The notes: a model not told the origin generated them from the sequence alone. Shown: positions 45,202 through 54,420, counted from the first letter of the stretch. The stretch is DNA of 64,000 nt from Methanolobus vulcani (GCF_006546655.1 NZ_VIAQ01000012.1:124001-188000), one strand, 5' to 3'. Program-made: numbers and translations.

Positions 45202-45549
45202 TTAGATATCAGATAATAATGAATTAAGCTCATCCATCACACGTTCACCCTCCTCAAAACTGCCCACATTCGTGATAATACGCAGTTCCTGGAAAGATGT
45301 ACCGTGTGAAAGAAGAAGTCGCACGTTTCCCCTGTCATCAGGCCTCTGTACCCTGGCAGCCAGTTTTCCACCGGAATTGCCTTTTCCTTTTACGGTTATC
45401 ACAGAAGGGATCATTTTTTTGACAGAAGGATGCTGACTCAGCAAGGACACTATCTTTTTACCTGCACGTCCGCCAATAATAGTAGTATGTGAACCACCGA
45501 GTTTACACTCGGGCTTGCGAACTCTTTTTGAATTGATAGCATCCGTCAT
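45202..45549 (-). CDS. DUF2103-like small protein
   Basis: A 115-residue basic protein. CKLGGSHTTIIGGRAGKKIV, then VSLLSQHPSVKKMIPSVITV and a C-terminal LRIITNVGSFEEGERVMDEL agree with archaeal DUF2103 proteins, which are annotated only as predicted metal-binding. Only one Cys is present, so I do not see a clear metal site. It is the first gene of the pair with marker protein 12. Confidence 0.6.
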   Translation of the reverse strand: MTDAINSKRVRKPECKLGGSHTTIIGGRAGKKIVSLLSQHPSVKKMIPSVITVKGKGNSGGKLAARVQRPDDRGNVRLLLSHGTSFQELRIITNVGSFEEGERVMDELNSLLSDI

Positions 45550-45720
45550 TTCAATTGGAATGACAACAGGTCATATAAATTATTAGTGGTTCAATTCAGT
45601 TGTTCGATTCTGCATCGCCTGCAAAAACCAGAAGATAATATGAAAATGACAAAGAATAACAAAGCCCTGATCAAAAAAAGTAAATGACTATTTAGAGAAA
45701 AGAAAATAATATTCAGAAAA

Positions 45721-46158
45721 TCAGATTTCCTGAATATCTGCCATATCGATGAGCTTTACGCCTTCACTGTTAAGGACCTTAATGGCTCCTTCGATGTCAT
45801 TTACCCTGAGGATAAGAAGTGCTTTCTCAGTCTTTGTGACAAAAGCATATGCATAATCAATGTTGATGTTCTGGTCACCAAGCACATCAGCAATCTTACC
45901 AAGACCACCCGGCACATCTTCCATTTCAACACCAAGAACACTGGTTTCGGAAACAGTGAATCCTGCATCATGAAGAACTTCGTGGGCAAGGTCCGGCTTG
46001 TCAACTACCATCCTGATGATACCGAAATCTCCGGCTTCAGCGATTGTAAAAGCCCTTATGTTAATACCAGCATTTCTGAAATTAGTTGCAATGTTAGCAA
46101 GGCGACCTGGCTTGTTCTCTGCGAAAAGTGATATCTGCTTGATTATCTTTTCTTCCAT
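45721..46158 (-). CDS. Tandem ACT domain protein
   Basis: A 145-residue protein made of two ACT domains (about residues 5-70 and 72-142). Each opens with the ligand-binding loop style FAENKPGRLANIATNFRNAGINIRAF and GVEMEDVPGGLGKIADVLGDQN. Stand-alone ACT pairs bind amino acids and act as regulators. It follows the phenylacetate-CoA ligase gene by 43 bp, a pairing seen widely, so it likely senses aromatic amino acids or related compounds for that enzyme. Confidence 0.88.
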   Translation of the reverse strand: MEEKIIKQISLFAENKPGRLANIATNFRNAGINIRAFTIAEAGDFGIIRMVVDKPDLAHEVLHDAGFTVSETSVLGVEMEDVPGGLGKIADVLGDQNINIDYAYAFVTKTEKALLILRVNDIEGAIKVLNSEGVKLIDMADIQEI

Positions 46159-46201
46159 ATTAACACCTGCATTTTTATTAGAAGTTATGTTGCATAAGCG
46201 T

Positions 46202-47506
46202 TTATAGCTTTCTGTTGTCTATCACTTTCTTAGATTTACCCATCGAGCGTGGGATTGTTCCGCTCTCAACAAGCTCGACCTTGACTGCCAAGTTAAGCAC
46301 ATTCTTAAGTGCAGCCTGAACCTTCTTCTCAAGAGAGATAATATCATTGACCTTGTCACTGAATGCTTCATCGGTCATCTCTATCTGGATGGTCATAGTA
46401 TCAAGCTCATTTATCCTGTCCACAATTATCATAAAGTGTTCGCCAACTTCAGGTATAGTCATCAGTACAGACTCTACCTGTCCGGGGAACACATTGATTC
46501 CACGTACGATAAGCATGTCATCTGCACGGCCAAGTATCCTCATGATACGTGGATGTGTACGACCACATTTACATGGCTCCTTGTTAATGATAGTGATATC
46601 ACCAATACGATACCTTATAAGCGGGAGTGCTTCCTTGGCAAGAGTTGTGATTACAAGTTCACCACGTTCACCATCAGGAAGCTGCTCACCTGTTTCGGGA
46701 TCAATTACTTCGAGAAGGAACATGTCGGCCCACATATGGATACCTTCCTGGAACTGGCAGTCAGTACAAAGAGGACCACTGAGTTCTGAAGTACCGTAGA
46801 TATCATAGGCTTTGATACCGGTTGACTCCTCTATTCTTGCCCTCATTTCTTCAGACCATGCTTCTGCACCGAATACACCGACTTTAAGCTTAGTGTCATT
46901 CTGTATGCTGATGCCATGCTGATTTGCAACCTCGTTCATGAAAAGGAAATAGGACGGAGTACAGGCAATCGCAGTAGTGCCCAAATCCTGCATCAGTTCT
47001 ATCTGCTTTTCGGTGTTACCCGAGCTTGTAGGAAGAACAGTGGCACCTGCTTCCTCAGCACCATAGTGAAGCCCGAGACCGCCTGTGAAAAGACCATATC
47101 CATAGCTTACCTGCATAATATCCCCACGACCCACACCGATTGAAGTGAGAGCTCTTGCAAGGGATGTATTCCATGCCTGGATGTCACTTTTTGTGTAACC
47201 TACAACAGTTGGCTTTCCGGTGGTTCCGGAAGAAACATGGAAACGCACAAGCTGTTCGTTAGGAACACAGAACATTCCTGTAGGATATGTATCTCTTAAA
47301 TCGGATTTGTAGGTAAAAGGTAATTTCTTCAGGTCATCAAGTGTATGGATGTCTTCAGGTTTGACACCTGCTTCATCAAATCTTTTTTTGTAGAAATCTG
47401 AGTGCTGGTAGACATAGTTAACCAGACTTTTGAGTTTCTTCTCCTGCATCTTTTCCAGTTCATCAACTGGCATCCTTTCCATCAATGGGTTCCAGTATTC
47501 TAGCAT
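46202..47506 (-). CDS. paaK: Phenylacetate-CoA ligase (PaaK-like)
   Basis: A 434-residue adenylate-forming ligase that activates phenylacetate or another aryl acid with CoA. VSSGTTGKPTVVGYT is the P-loop-like motif near residue 93, YGTSELSGPLC the A5-type motif, and GELVITTLAKEALPLIRYRIGD the hinge region. Length is normal. In methanogens it is usually tied to aromatic amino-acid synthesis from aryl acids through indolepyruvate oxidoreductase in reverse. The downstream ACT gene supports that link. Confidence 0.9.
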   Translation of the reverse strand: MLEYWNPLMERMPVDELEKMQEKKLKSLVNYVYQHSDFYKKRFDEAGVKPEDIHTLDDLKKLPFTYKSDLRDTYPTGMFCVPNEQLVRFHVSSGTTGKPTVVGYTKSDIQAWNTSLARALTSIGVGRGDIMQVSYGYGLFTGGLGLHYGAEEAGATVLPTSSGNTEKQIELMQDLGTTAIACTPSYFLFMNEVANQHGISIQNDTKLKVGVFGAEAWSEEMRARIEESTGIKAYDIYGTSELSGPLCTDCQFQEGIHMWADMFLLEVIDPETGEQLPDGERGELVITTLAKEALPLIRYRIGDITIINKEPCKCGRTHPRIMRILGRADDMLIVRGINVFPGQVESVLMTIPEVGEHFMIIVDRINELDTMTIQIEMTDEAFSDKVNDIISLEKKVQAALKNVLNLAVKVELVESGTIPRSMGKSKKVIDNRKL

Positions 47507-47523
47507 CTAATTGCCCCTTTAAA

Positions 47524-48522
47524 TTATTCAGATTCGTGACATTCATCATTCAATGAATCACATATAGAAGGATTGGGTTTACCTTTGAGGATATCACGTA
47601 TCCTGTCTTTGCATTCACCTAGAATGGTATCCATGTCGGCAACTACATCAATTCCGGCAGCTCCCGCATGACCTCCTCCGGTACCATCATAATTATGGCT
47701 AATATCTTCCATTATCTTCCCAAGATTTACACCTGCAGCGACAGCTTCACGCTTGGCCCTTCCACTTACCCTGATATTGGCATCACGGGAAGTTCCTATG
47801 AGAGCTACATCAGCACCAATGTTAAGGAACATGGATGAAGCTGCACCACCAAAAGAATTCACATGAGAATCCACCAATAACCAGTCATCAACCCTCTCAA
47901 TGTTTGCACGGGTAGCACATTTTAACATGGCTATACGCATGGATATATCCTGTGGGGTTGCTGCCATCATCTCCAATACTTCTGCATACTCTACACCACT
48001 ACATGCGATTATTTCAGAAACCGTCCTGAATGTTTCCTGTGTGGCATGTTTAAAATGACCGGTATCAGTGATGATTCCTGTGAGCAAACCCATTGCAGTA
48101 CGGCGCATTACAGGTGCACCCAGGGACTTAAGAATATCAAAGACCATCTCAGCAGTGGATGTTGCATGGCGATGCAGATAAAACTCTGCATTTTCGATAA
48201 GAGCAGTTGTTGCGTGATGGTCGATCACACAGTATTTGCCAAGTTTGATGTCATTGAGCTGAGAACTGGTTGAAGTGTCAACTACAAGAGTAATGTCATA
48301 TTCTGACGGATCGGGTTTCTCGACCACGTCAATGCTAAGTTTATCAATAAGAAGAGAAGCAACCCTGTTACATCCATCAACAAGCCCTATTGTCCCTCCA
48401 ATGGCTTCTGATAATGCAAAGGCACTGCTTACCGCATCCGGATCGGCGTTCCGATGACAAAGATAAAGGATATTGTTATAATCCAGAAGCTTATTGTAAA
48501 ACTCCGTTTCTTCAACTTGCAT
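47524..48522 (-). CDS. DHH-family phosphoesterase (RecJ/NrnA-like)
   Basis: A 332-residue DHH/DHHA1 phosphoesterase. HRNADPDAVSSAFALSEAIGG is motif I, VVDTS motif II, VIDHHATT motif III, and GTGGGHAGAAGI the DHHA1 motif. The start at 48522 follows AGAGGTTTCC; 14 upstream in-frame residues lack family sequence. Substrate could be short RNA/DNA or a nucleotide such as pAp. It lies downstream of prefoldin beta on the same strand, with a 60-bp gap, and may end the superoperon. Confidence 0.88.
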   Translation of the reverse strand: MQVEETEFYNKLLDYNNILYLCHRNADPDAVSSAFALSEAIGGTIGLVDGCNRVASLLIDKLSIDVVEKPDPSEYDITLVVDTSTSSQLNDIKLGKYCVIDHHATTALIENAEFYLHRHATSTAEMVFDILKSLGAPVMRRTAMGLLTGIITDTGHFKHATQETFRTVSEIIACSGVEYAEVLEMMAATPQDISMRIAMLKCATRANIERVDDWLLVDSHVNSFGGAASSMFLNIGADVALIGTSRDANIRVSGRAKREAVAAGVNLGKIMEDISHNYDGTGGGHAGAAGIDVVADMDTILGECKDRIRDILKGKPNPSICDSLNDECHESE

Positions 48523-48582
48523 GGAAACCTCTGAACATAGCCGGTGCTTATACCGACATGTCATCAGAAATAGAGAACAGGC

Positions 48583-48936
48583 TTATTGTGCCTGGTTCCC
48601 CATAGACTGTTCAATCTGTTCCTGAAGTTGTGTGAAACGTTTTGATATCCTTTCTTCCTGTCTGGAAATGGATTGTAACCTGAGTGAAAGTGTTTCCACC
48701 TTTTCATTCAGCTTGGACACAGATTCTTCCTTGTTTGATTTTATCTGCAGTTCACCGACACTGCGGTAAATTACAACATCTTCAGGCAGTTTATCCAGCT
48801 CTTCAAGTGCCATTTCAGCTTCTTTCTGCATGGACTCGATCTGGGATTTCTGCATGGCAAGGGACTGCGCCTGCTGCTGAACCTGTTGCAACTGCGCAAG
48901 CTGGTTCTGTATCTGTGGGGGTATTTGCGTACTCAT
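48583..48936 (-). CDS. pfdB: Prefoldin beta subunit
   Basis: A 117-residue coiled-coil chaperone subunit. Two long Gln/Glu-rich helices flank the beta hairpin VVIYRSVGELQIKSN; together with alpha subunits it forms the hexamer that passes unfolded proteins to the thermosome. A TATATAG element about 50 bp upstream (near 48985 on the minus strand) suggests an internal promoter, since the gap to Pcc1 is 127 bp. Confidence 0.93.
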   Translation of the reverse strand: MSTQIPPQIQNQLAQLQQVQQQAQSLAMQKSQIESMQKEAEMALEELDKLPEDVVIYRSVGELQIKSNKEESVSKLNEKVETLSLRLQSISRQEERISKRFTQLQEQIEQSMGNQAQ

Positions 48937-49063
48937 TTGGTTTCACCTGGCATACCAATAAACCTGAAGTGATTTTAATGTTTCTATATATGTTAGTGCA
49001 AAAACAGGGATGGAAAGAGAGAATAAGCTGCAGAGATGTTGTTGAAAAAACAAACATTGTGTA

Positions 49064-49300
49064 TTAAGCGAGACAGTCTGCAGTCTCGGATGCAACCTGA
49101 ATTAGACGCAGCCAGGTATTAAGAGTTGAACGCATGGCAACAAGGTCATCCGACCGGATTTCCAGATAAAGAGTTGAGTTGTCAACTTTTATTTCAACAG
49201 AAGAACGATCTGTTACCTGACTTTCAAGTTCAGGTTTGAGTGATCTGTAAATGCGTGAAGCTACAGGGGTTTCAAAAACAGAATGCGAAGTTAAGAGCAC
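49064..49300 (-). CDS. pcc1: KEOPS complex subunit Pcc1
   Basis: A 78-residue protein of the CTAG/Pcc1 family, the dimerising subunit of KEOPS, which makes t6A37 on ANN-decoding tRNAs. It has the N-terminal beta strand HSVFETPVASRIYRSLKPEL, a second strand SVEIKVDNSTLYLEIRSDDLVAMRSTLNTWLRL, and a short tail. It overlaps the Brix gene end by 10 bp, and this position after Brix is conserved in archaea. Confidence 0.9.
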   Translation of the reverse strand: MLLTSHSVFETPVASRIYRSLKPELESQVTDRSSVEIKVDNSTLYLEIRSDDLVAMRSTLNTWLRLIQVASETADCLA

Positions 49301-49761
49301 TCTTCATCAACCTCAAATACTTTGTAGCTCTTCATTCTGAGACTGAAAAGTTCGTTTTCACCTTCTTTGAAATCCAGCTGATTTCCTGATATTGTAAGAG
49401 ATAACACCTTTGAAAATGTTGAGTCATCAGGAACTATCAGATCTTTGATCACTAGTACTAATTCATTGTCACCAATAATTAAAGGAAATGAATTAGATTT
49501 CTTTGGATAATTAGAAGGAGCTTCCAATACGGAAATATAAATTGAAAGAGTACAGAACCCTTCCCCGTCATAAAAAGCTAAACTACCGGGGTTACCATGA
49601 TATTCACCGACAATAAGAAGAGGATTTCCATGAGAGAGGCTTAATACCTCACCCATGCTCATCTTACCTCGGTTAAAGTACTCGAAACCGAAAAATGATG
49701 CCAGATGCTTACATAAAGTACGCGTACCGGCAGATGGTTTGCGAGAAGAAGTGATATACAT
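49291..49761 (-). CDS. Archaeal Brix-domain ribosome biogenesis protein
   Basis: A 156-residue Imp4/Brix-like protein that takes part in rRNA processing. It opens MYITSSRKPSAGTRTLCKHLASF, as in archaeal Brix proteins, and has NPLLIVGEYHGNPGSLAFYDG. It is shorter than eukaryal Brix and lacks their extensions. It starts 6 bp after the rpoP stop and overlaps pcc1 at its end, so it belongs to the superoperon. Confidence 0.88.
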   Translation of the reverse strand: MYITSSRKPSAGTRTLCKHLASFFGFEYFNRGKMSMGEVLSLSHGNPLLIVGEYHGNPGSLAFYDGEGFCTLSIYISVLEAPSNYPKKSNSFPLIIGDNELVLVIKDLIVPDDSTFSKVLSLTISGNQLDFKEGENELFSLRMKSYKVFEVDEECS

Positions 49762-49767
49762 CGCTTC

Positions 49768-49905
49768 TTACTCTGCTTTGATGCGTTTGATAGTTGTTGG
49801 ACGTTCTTTTACAAGGATACGGTGTCCGCAGTAAGGACAGCGAATACCTGTGTACTCGTAGTCGATCTCAACATTTCTCTTGCATCTTGTACATTTATAG
49901 GCCAT
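49768..49905 (-). CDS. rpoP: DNA-directed RNA polymerase subunit P (Rpb12-like)
   Basis: A 45-residue zinc-ribbon subunit of archaeal RNA polymerase. The frame reads [14 protein letters not shown], then [16 protein letters not shown] and ends IKRIKAE, so CxxC pairs at about residues 5-8 and 23-26 bind one zinc. It lies between L37Ae and the Brix gene, which is its conserved archaeal position, with GGTGAGT ahead of the ATG. It is too short for routine gene finding. Confidence 0.93.
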   Translation of the reverse strand: MAYKCTRCKRNVEIDYEYTGIRCPYCGHRILVKERPTTIKRIKAE

Positions 49906-49912
49906 ACTCACC

Positions 49913-50206
49913 TTACTCGATTGCTGCTGCTTCCTTTGCTTTCTTTACAGAACGTGCAACTGTCTTACCGACGTTGGTCTGAGGCAGGAATGTGCCACCT
50001 GCAAAAGTGTAATCACATTTGGTACATTTCCAGATACCTGTACCTGCTCTCTTAACATTAGGACGTGCACATTGTGGGCACTTGTGTGGCATGCGCATCT
50101 TTTCTTCAAGATCTGCCACAAGTTTACGGTCCCTTCTACCATAGCGGGTACCGAATCTACCGGCTGATCTGGATACTCGGCCTTTTCGTGTATATTTTTT
50201 TGCCAT
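49913..50206 (-). CDS. rpl37ae: Ribosomal protein L37Ae (eL43)
   Basis: A 97-residue zinc-ribbon ribosomal protein. [21 protein letters not shown] is the basic N terminus, and [15 protein letters not shown] with [13 protein letters not shown] forms the CxxC...CxxC zinc site. Length and layout match archaeal L37Ae. It starts 52 bp after the Rrp42 stop, with AAGGAGATAAG before the ATG. Confidence 0.95.
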   Translation of the reverse strand: MAKKYTRKGRVSRSAGRFGTRYGRRDRKLVADLEEKMRMPHKCPQCARPNVKRAGTGIWKCTKCDYTFAGGTFLPQTNVGKTVARSVKKAKEAAAIE

Positions 50207-50258
50207 GAATCTTATCTCCTTGAAATGGTGTAAATATTATATGATATTGAATTTCCGA

Positions 50259-51041
50259 TCAGATATTCAACAGGTGAGCTTCCCTGAGCTCTGATGCTTT
50301 CTGGCAGGCAAGTGACACAGCCTTTAACAGCTTTTCCTCAGTAAGTGCGCCATCGCCGCTCTTCTGCATTCCTGATATAGAGCCATCCTGATTTGAAACA
50401 ATGGTTATGCGGGTGTCGCAAACAGTTTCTTCATCAAGGTCAGGGTCAACCATCATCTCACCGCCGATGTCGACCAGCGTAACTGCGATAGGCATATCCC
50501 TGATAGGCATTGGCATATCCTCACCGCGACCTTCTCGTTCACCAGGAACAACAGCGGTCAGAAGGGCAGCTATTGCGCCCAGAGAGGATACATCCTGAAT
50601 ATTCCCTTCATTGTTGAGAACATGGATATCTATGAATACCATCCAGACTTCTTCTCCCTCCGTAATACACAACTTGTTTAAATCAATTGCGCCTGATTCA
50701 CGGATTCCCCTGTCAGTGACACGGGCCATCTCAATAGCATTCTCCCTTGGAGGACCAGCTTCAAAATCAGGAGAAGCTATTGGATTAAGTTCCATACTTG
50801 TGATAATGACACCTTGATCTGCAGAATCGGGGAAAGGCGTTCCTACCTGCAGTTTTACTCCTACAAGAATTTCGGTACCACCCATCTTAATCCAGGCGGA
50901 ACCTTCAGCCTTTTCTATAACATTGGTTCTGATCTCAATATCCCTCATCTCGTCAAAAGCACGTCCATCAGCACGCTGACCTTTGAGCATAAGGTTGTAA
51001 ATGTAATCTTTCTTAAGTACTGACATTACTTCGTTGCCCAT
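50259..51041 (-). CDS. rrp42: Exosome subunit Rrp42
   Basis: A 260-residue RNase PH-fold subunit; archaeal Rrp42 forms the hexameric ring with Rrp41 but is itself inactive. It shows LKGQRADGRAFDEMRDIEI near the N terminus, GGTEILVGVKLQVGTPFPD, and a C-terminal TISGMQKSG-type segment. It starts 9 bp after the Rrp41 stop. The catalytic Asp pair of Rrp41 is not conserved in the expected position. Confidence 0.95.
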   Translation of the reverse strand: MGNEVMSVLKKDYIYNLMLKGQRADGRAFDEMRDIEIRTNVIEKAEGSAWIKMGGTEILVGVKLQVGTPFPDSADQGVIITSMELNPIASPDFEAGPPRENAIEMARVTDRGIRESGAIDLNKLCITEGEEVWMVFIDIHVLNNEGNIQDVSSLGAIAALLTAVVPGEREGRGEDMPMPIRDMPIAVTLVDIGGEMMVDPDLDEETVCDTRITIVSNQDGSISGMQKSGDGALTEEKLLKAVSLACQKASELREAHLLNI

Positions 51042-51050
51042 GATCTCACC

Positions 51051-52070
51051 TCAGGCCTTCTCGTCTTCGTCTTCATCATCAGTGGCATCCTCTTCATCCA
51101 CATCAGTGAAAGACTCTTCTAAATCCTCTACAAGCTCTACAGAATCAAGGTCTTCGGCATCCTCAGATTCAGACTCATCTTCATCAACTGAATCCTCGTC
51201 ACCACCTTCAACCTCTTCTTCCTGGTCAGTATCATCCTCAGATTCGACTTCAGCCTCTTCCTCATCTTCAACATCGTCCTCGGATGATTCAAGAGTAGAT
51301 TCCACGAGGGCAGAAACATCAACGTCTTCATCCTCGTCAGGAACCTCTACATCATCAAGTTTTGTGAACTTGTTTCTGAGAGTCTCCTTCTGTATCTCCA
51401 TAATCTGGCGACATCCTTCTTTGCACATCTCAATTGCCTGTTTGAACTCTTCCTGAGTAACATCCCCATCCATCTGAACGAGAGTAATCTCGCCATCAGA
51501 TGTCATAGCCATTGGGATATCAGCATCACCATAATTGTCTTCAGGCTTGTTAAGGTCAAGTACAAGCTGTCCGTCAACCTTTCCTACTGCACATGCAGAA
51601 ACAAGTCCCTTCATAGGAATTCCTGCATCAGCCAATGCTACAGAAGCTGCATTAATAGCTGCAGTCCTTGTACCAGCATCTGCCTGAAGGACTTCTGCAA
51701 AAACATCAATAACTGCACCAGGATAAAGGTGGGTCAGCACGACAGGCTCAAATGCCTCACGACTTACTTTTGATATTTCGGTACTTCTTCTGCTTGGACC
51801 TGGTCTGATACGATCCTCTACAGAAAAAGCAGCCATATTATAACGATATCTTATCAATACAGAATCAGCTTTCTGCATTCTTCGTGGGTGAAGCTCCCTT
51901 GGACCATAGACAGCCGCAAGTACCTTGTTCTTACCCCATTCTAAATAGCATGAACCATCAGCCCTGGAGAGTACACCGATCTCCATTTTCATTGGCCTGA
52001 TCTCATCAACACGTCTGCCATCCAGACGTAATCCATTTTCATCAATGAACTTTTCAGGTTTATCACTCAT
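51051..52070 (-). CDS. rrp41: Exosome subunit Rrp41 with a long acidic C-terminal tail
   Basis: A 339-residue protein. The first ~240 residues are the catalytic RNase PH-type exosome subunit, a phosphorolytic 3'-5' exoribonuclease: RLDGRRVDEIRPMKMEIGVL, ELHPRRMQKADS, PGPSRRSTEISKV and DLNKPEDNYGDADIPMAM. About 95 residues follow that are mostly Asp, Glu and Ser, an unusually long extension for this family (typical total ~245). The start at 52070 follows GGAGAATTAAT. The Rrp41 core motifs are complete, so activity is expected. Rrp4 lies 52 bp upstream. Confidence 0.94.
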   Translation of the reverse strand: MSDKPEKFIDENGLRLDGRRVDEIRPMKMEIGVLSRADGSCYLEWGKNKVLAAVYGPRELHPRRMQKADSVLIRYRYNMAAFSVEDRIRPGPSRRSTEISKVSREAFEPVVLTHLYPGAVIDVFAEVLQADAGTRTAAINAASVALADAGIPMKGLVSACAVGKVDGQLVLDLNKPEDNYGDADIPMAMTSDGEITLVQMDGDVTQEEFKQAIEMCKEGCRQIMEIQKETLRNKFTKLDDVEVPDEDEDVDVSALVESTLESSEDDVEDEEEAEVESEDDTDQEEEVEGGDEDSVDEDESESEDAEDLDSVELVEDLEESFTDVDEEDATDDEDEDEKA

Positions 52071-52122
52071 ATTAATTCTCCAATGTTCGCACATTCTCCC
52101 TTATCAAAAAGAATCACTCTGG

Positions 52123-52908
52123 TCAATCATCATCTTCCAGAAGAGCATCCACTTTTCGATAGGTATCTTCCCTTATCTCGCTTTCATCCTCAGAGTCTTT
52201 TGTATCTTCAGTGAGATCTTCTTCTAAAACAGTTTCATCCTTCTCAGAAACATGTTCTTCGTCACCTTTCAAAAAAAGAGAGATCCTATCTGTCAATCCT
52301 GATGTGTGAGAATGTTTAATAATAAGCTCAATAGCCTCCGTGAGAAGGTCCATTTCACTATCTTTGCCTTTTATCCATATTCTTCCGTTCTGGCCTACGA
52401 ATATCTCACAGTTTGTCTCTTTCTTAAGCATTGATACCATAGAACCACCATGTCCTATGATACGAGGGACCTTCGTAGGAGTTATTTCAATTACACGGCC
52501 AGCACTGAGAGCTCTCAGACCGCGTTCTCTCATGGTCAATTCGACCTTCATGGATGAACTTACATCTTTTACACGAAGCAAGACTGGTGTGCCTATGCCC
52601 ATGTACTCCGCCATCATTACCTGTTCAACACGCCTTGGATATTCAGACACGTGCAACAATCCGTCATATGGCGATCCAATATTAAATATCCAGTTAGAGG
52701 GAGTTACCTCTATAACTGTACCAATAACGTAATCCCTGGCAGAAGGAATATACTTTCCAGAAAAAGGAATGACTGAGATCTTTTTCTTGGCATTCTTAAC
52801 TCCGTATAAAAGAGAATAGACTTTTCCGTCCTTTACATATGTACCGGGACCGGAATCTGCCTTATTTTCAGACAAAAGTTGTCCAGGAATTACTATTTCA
52901 CGTTCCAT
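52123..52908 (-). CDS. rrp4: Exosome RNA-binding cap subunit Rrp4
   Basis: A 261-residue cap protein that binds RNA on top of the Rrp41-Rrp42 ring. The N-terminal domain (IVIPGQLLSENKADSGPGTYV) is followed by an S1 domain (VIGTVIEVTPSNWIFNIGSPYDGLLH) and a KH domain (TPTKVPRIIGHGGSMVSMLKK). A C-terminal tail of about 45 residues is strongly acidic (LEEDLTEDTKDSEDESEIRED). It starts 9 bp after the SBDS gene stop. Confidence 0.94.
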   Translation of the reverse strand: MEREIVIPGQLLSENKADSGPGTYVKDGKVYSLLYGVKNAKKKISVIPFSGKYIPSARDYVIGTVIEVTPSNWIFNIGSPYDGLLHVSEYPRRVEQVMMAEYMGIGTPVLLRVKDVSSSMKVELTMRERGLRALSAGRVIEITPTKVPRIIGHGGSMVSMLKKETNCEIFVGQNGRIWIKGKDSEMDLLTEAIELIIKHSHTSGLTDRISLFLKGDEEHVSEKDETVLEEDLTEDTKDSEDESEIREDTYRKVDALLEDDD

Positions 52909-52917
52909 TATGGGGCC

Positions 52918-53610
52918 TCATAATAATTTAGTTTCAGCATCCCCTTTCGTAAGATGATTCACAAGGCCGTAGAAATCATTCTGCAGGCCGGCAGGCATTT
53001 TGACAACGGCTACCCATGAGCCGTCATTTTGCCATTCATTCTTTATAAGGGTAGCAAAGTTGGCAATGTCCCCATAGGACTTTGCCGCATATTCAGCCGG
53101 AATCTTTACAGCTACATCGACCTCTTCAAACCTGATAGGAATTATCGGACGAATAGCTTTCATTACAATGTTTACCTGCTCATCGACACCTTTCAAAGGA
53201 TCGATGCGAATCTTTGCCTCTTCCATTGCCTTTTCAATCCTGGCAGGAGGATGAGGTGTCCTTGTCTGGGGGTTTATAGCATTCTGTGCAATAATTGTTA
53301 TGACCTGTCTGGTCTTCTCTTCGAGAATCTGCTTTCTCTGCTCTTTTGTAAGCTGGAGTTCACCATGCAATATAATCTGCCTGGCGATATCCATGACATT
53401 ATCAGTTTCAAAAGTACTTACAAGCTCAGATTCTCCTGCATGGTCTCCCTGCGCAGCGTCAGAAAAAACTGATTCTACAGCAATGATGTCTTCTATATTG
53501 ACATCTTCGCCCCTTTTCAGAGAAAAAGCACCTTCCGGTTCAACTAAAACCTCAAACTGATGCTTACCTTTCTTGAGCCTTGCAATAACAGACTCATCAA
53601 GAGATACCAT
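52918..53610 (-). CDS. Ribosome maturation protein SBDS (Sdo1)
   Basis: A 230-residue SBDS homologue. The N-terminal FYSH domain (VIARLKKGKHQFEVLVEPEGA, then TKEQRKQILEEKTRQVITIIAQNAINPQTRTPHPPARIEKAM) and the following three-helix and ferredoxin-like domains (IRPIIPIRFEEVDVAVKIPAEYAAK) are clear. The eukaryal homologue releases eIF6/Tif6 from the large subunit. Its place between PsmA and Rrp4 in the superoperon is conserved in archaea. Confidence 0.94.
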   Translation of the reverse strand: MVSLDESVIARLKKGKHQFEVLVEPEGAFSLKRGEDVNIEDIIAVESVFSDAAQGDHAGESELVSTFETDNVMDIARQIILHGELQLTKEQRKQILEEKTRQVITIIAQNAINPQTRTPHPPARIEKAMEEAKIRIDPLKGVDEQVNIVMKAIRPIIPIRFEEVDVAVKIPAEYAAKSYGDIANFATLIKNEWQNDGSWVAVVKMPAGLQNDFYGLVNHLTKGDAETKLL

Positions 53611-53637
53611 GTTAGTTCACCCCAATGATTGCTTAAA

Positions 53638-54420
53638 TTATTCCTCTGATTCCTCGCTTTCAGAGTCTTCACTTTCTTCTTTCACATCGTCCTTAAGCTC
53701 TTCGCGAACCCTGGAAACAAAACCAGCAACTTCCTCTTCAGAAAGCTTTCTGAACTGGCGGTCTTCAAGAGTTACAACACCAAGCTCAAGGGTAGCTGCA
53801 TCAACCTTTCCTTCTGTTGATTTGTAAAGGGCTTTCATACCAAGCATGATTGCAGCATCAATGTCCATATCATCCTGATAATCTGCCTCAAAGAGCTCCA
53901 TGAAAGCGTTCCTTCCAGCACCGATTGCAGTTGCTTTGTATTCAAGCAATGCACCGCTTGGGTCACTCTCAAAGAGACGTGGGCGTGAATCGTCCACACC
54001 TGCAATAAGAAGGGCTGTACCATATGGGCGGACACCACCGTACTGTGTGTATGTCTGCTTGTGGTCACATATCTTCTTGGCAATAACTTCGACACCAATT
54101 GGTTCGTCATATGATACCATGTTGACCTGAGCTTCGACTCTTGCTCTGTCAACAAGAGCACGGGCATCGGCTACAAGTCCTGAAGTGGCAACACCTATGT
54201 GGTCATCTATCTGGAAGATCTTCTCTATTGATTCTGCTTCTATTAATCTGCTTGTAATTCTTTTGTCTACAAGCAATACCACACCATTCTTTGCTTTTAC
54301 ACCGGCTGCGGTTGTGCCTCTCTTGACTGCTTCTCTTGCATATTCTACCTGGAAGAGACGTCCGTCAGGACTAAAAACTGTGATGGCTCGATCATACCCC
54401 ATCTGTGGCGTCATTTGCAT
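53638..54420 (-). CDS. psmA: Proteasome alpha subunit
   Basis: A 260-residue subunit of the 20S proteasome alpha ring. [21 protein letters not shown] is the gate-forming N terminus with its YDR motif, and [15 protein letters not shown] is the usual helix. The C terminus after residue ~235 ([19 protein letters not shown]) is acidic and longer than in many archaea. The start is set at the ATG giving MQMTPQ; a GTG two codons upstream, 5 nt after AGGAG, is also possible. The beta subunit is not in the window. Confidence 0.94.
   Translation of the reverse strand: MQMTPQMGYDRAITVFSPDGRLFQVEYAREAVKRGTTAAGVKAKNGVVLLVDKRITSRLIEAESIEKIFQIDDHIGVATSGLVADARALVDRARVEAQVNMVSYDEPIGVEVIAKKICDHKQTYTQYGGVRPYGTALLIAGVDDSRPRLFESDPSGALLEYKATAIGAGRNAFMELFEADYQDDMDIDAAIMLGMKALYKSTEGKVDAATLELGVVTLEDRQFRKLSEEEVAGFVSRVREELKDDVKEESEDSESEESEE

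Noticed and set aside
51034-51456. Plus-strand open frame of serine-rich protein (140 residues)
   Set aside because: It is the reverse complement of the Asp/Glu-rich tail of Rrp41; low complexity alone explains it and there is no ribosome binding site.
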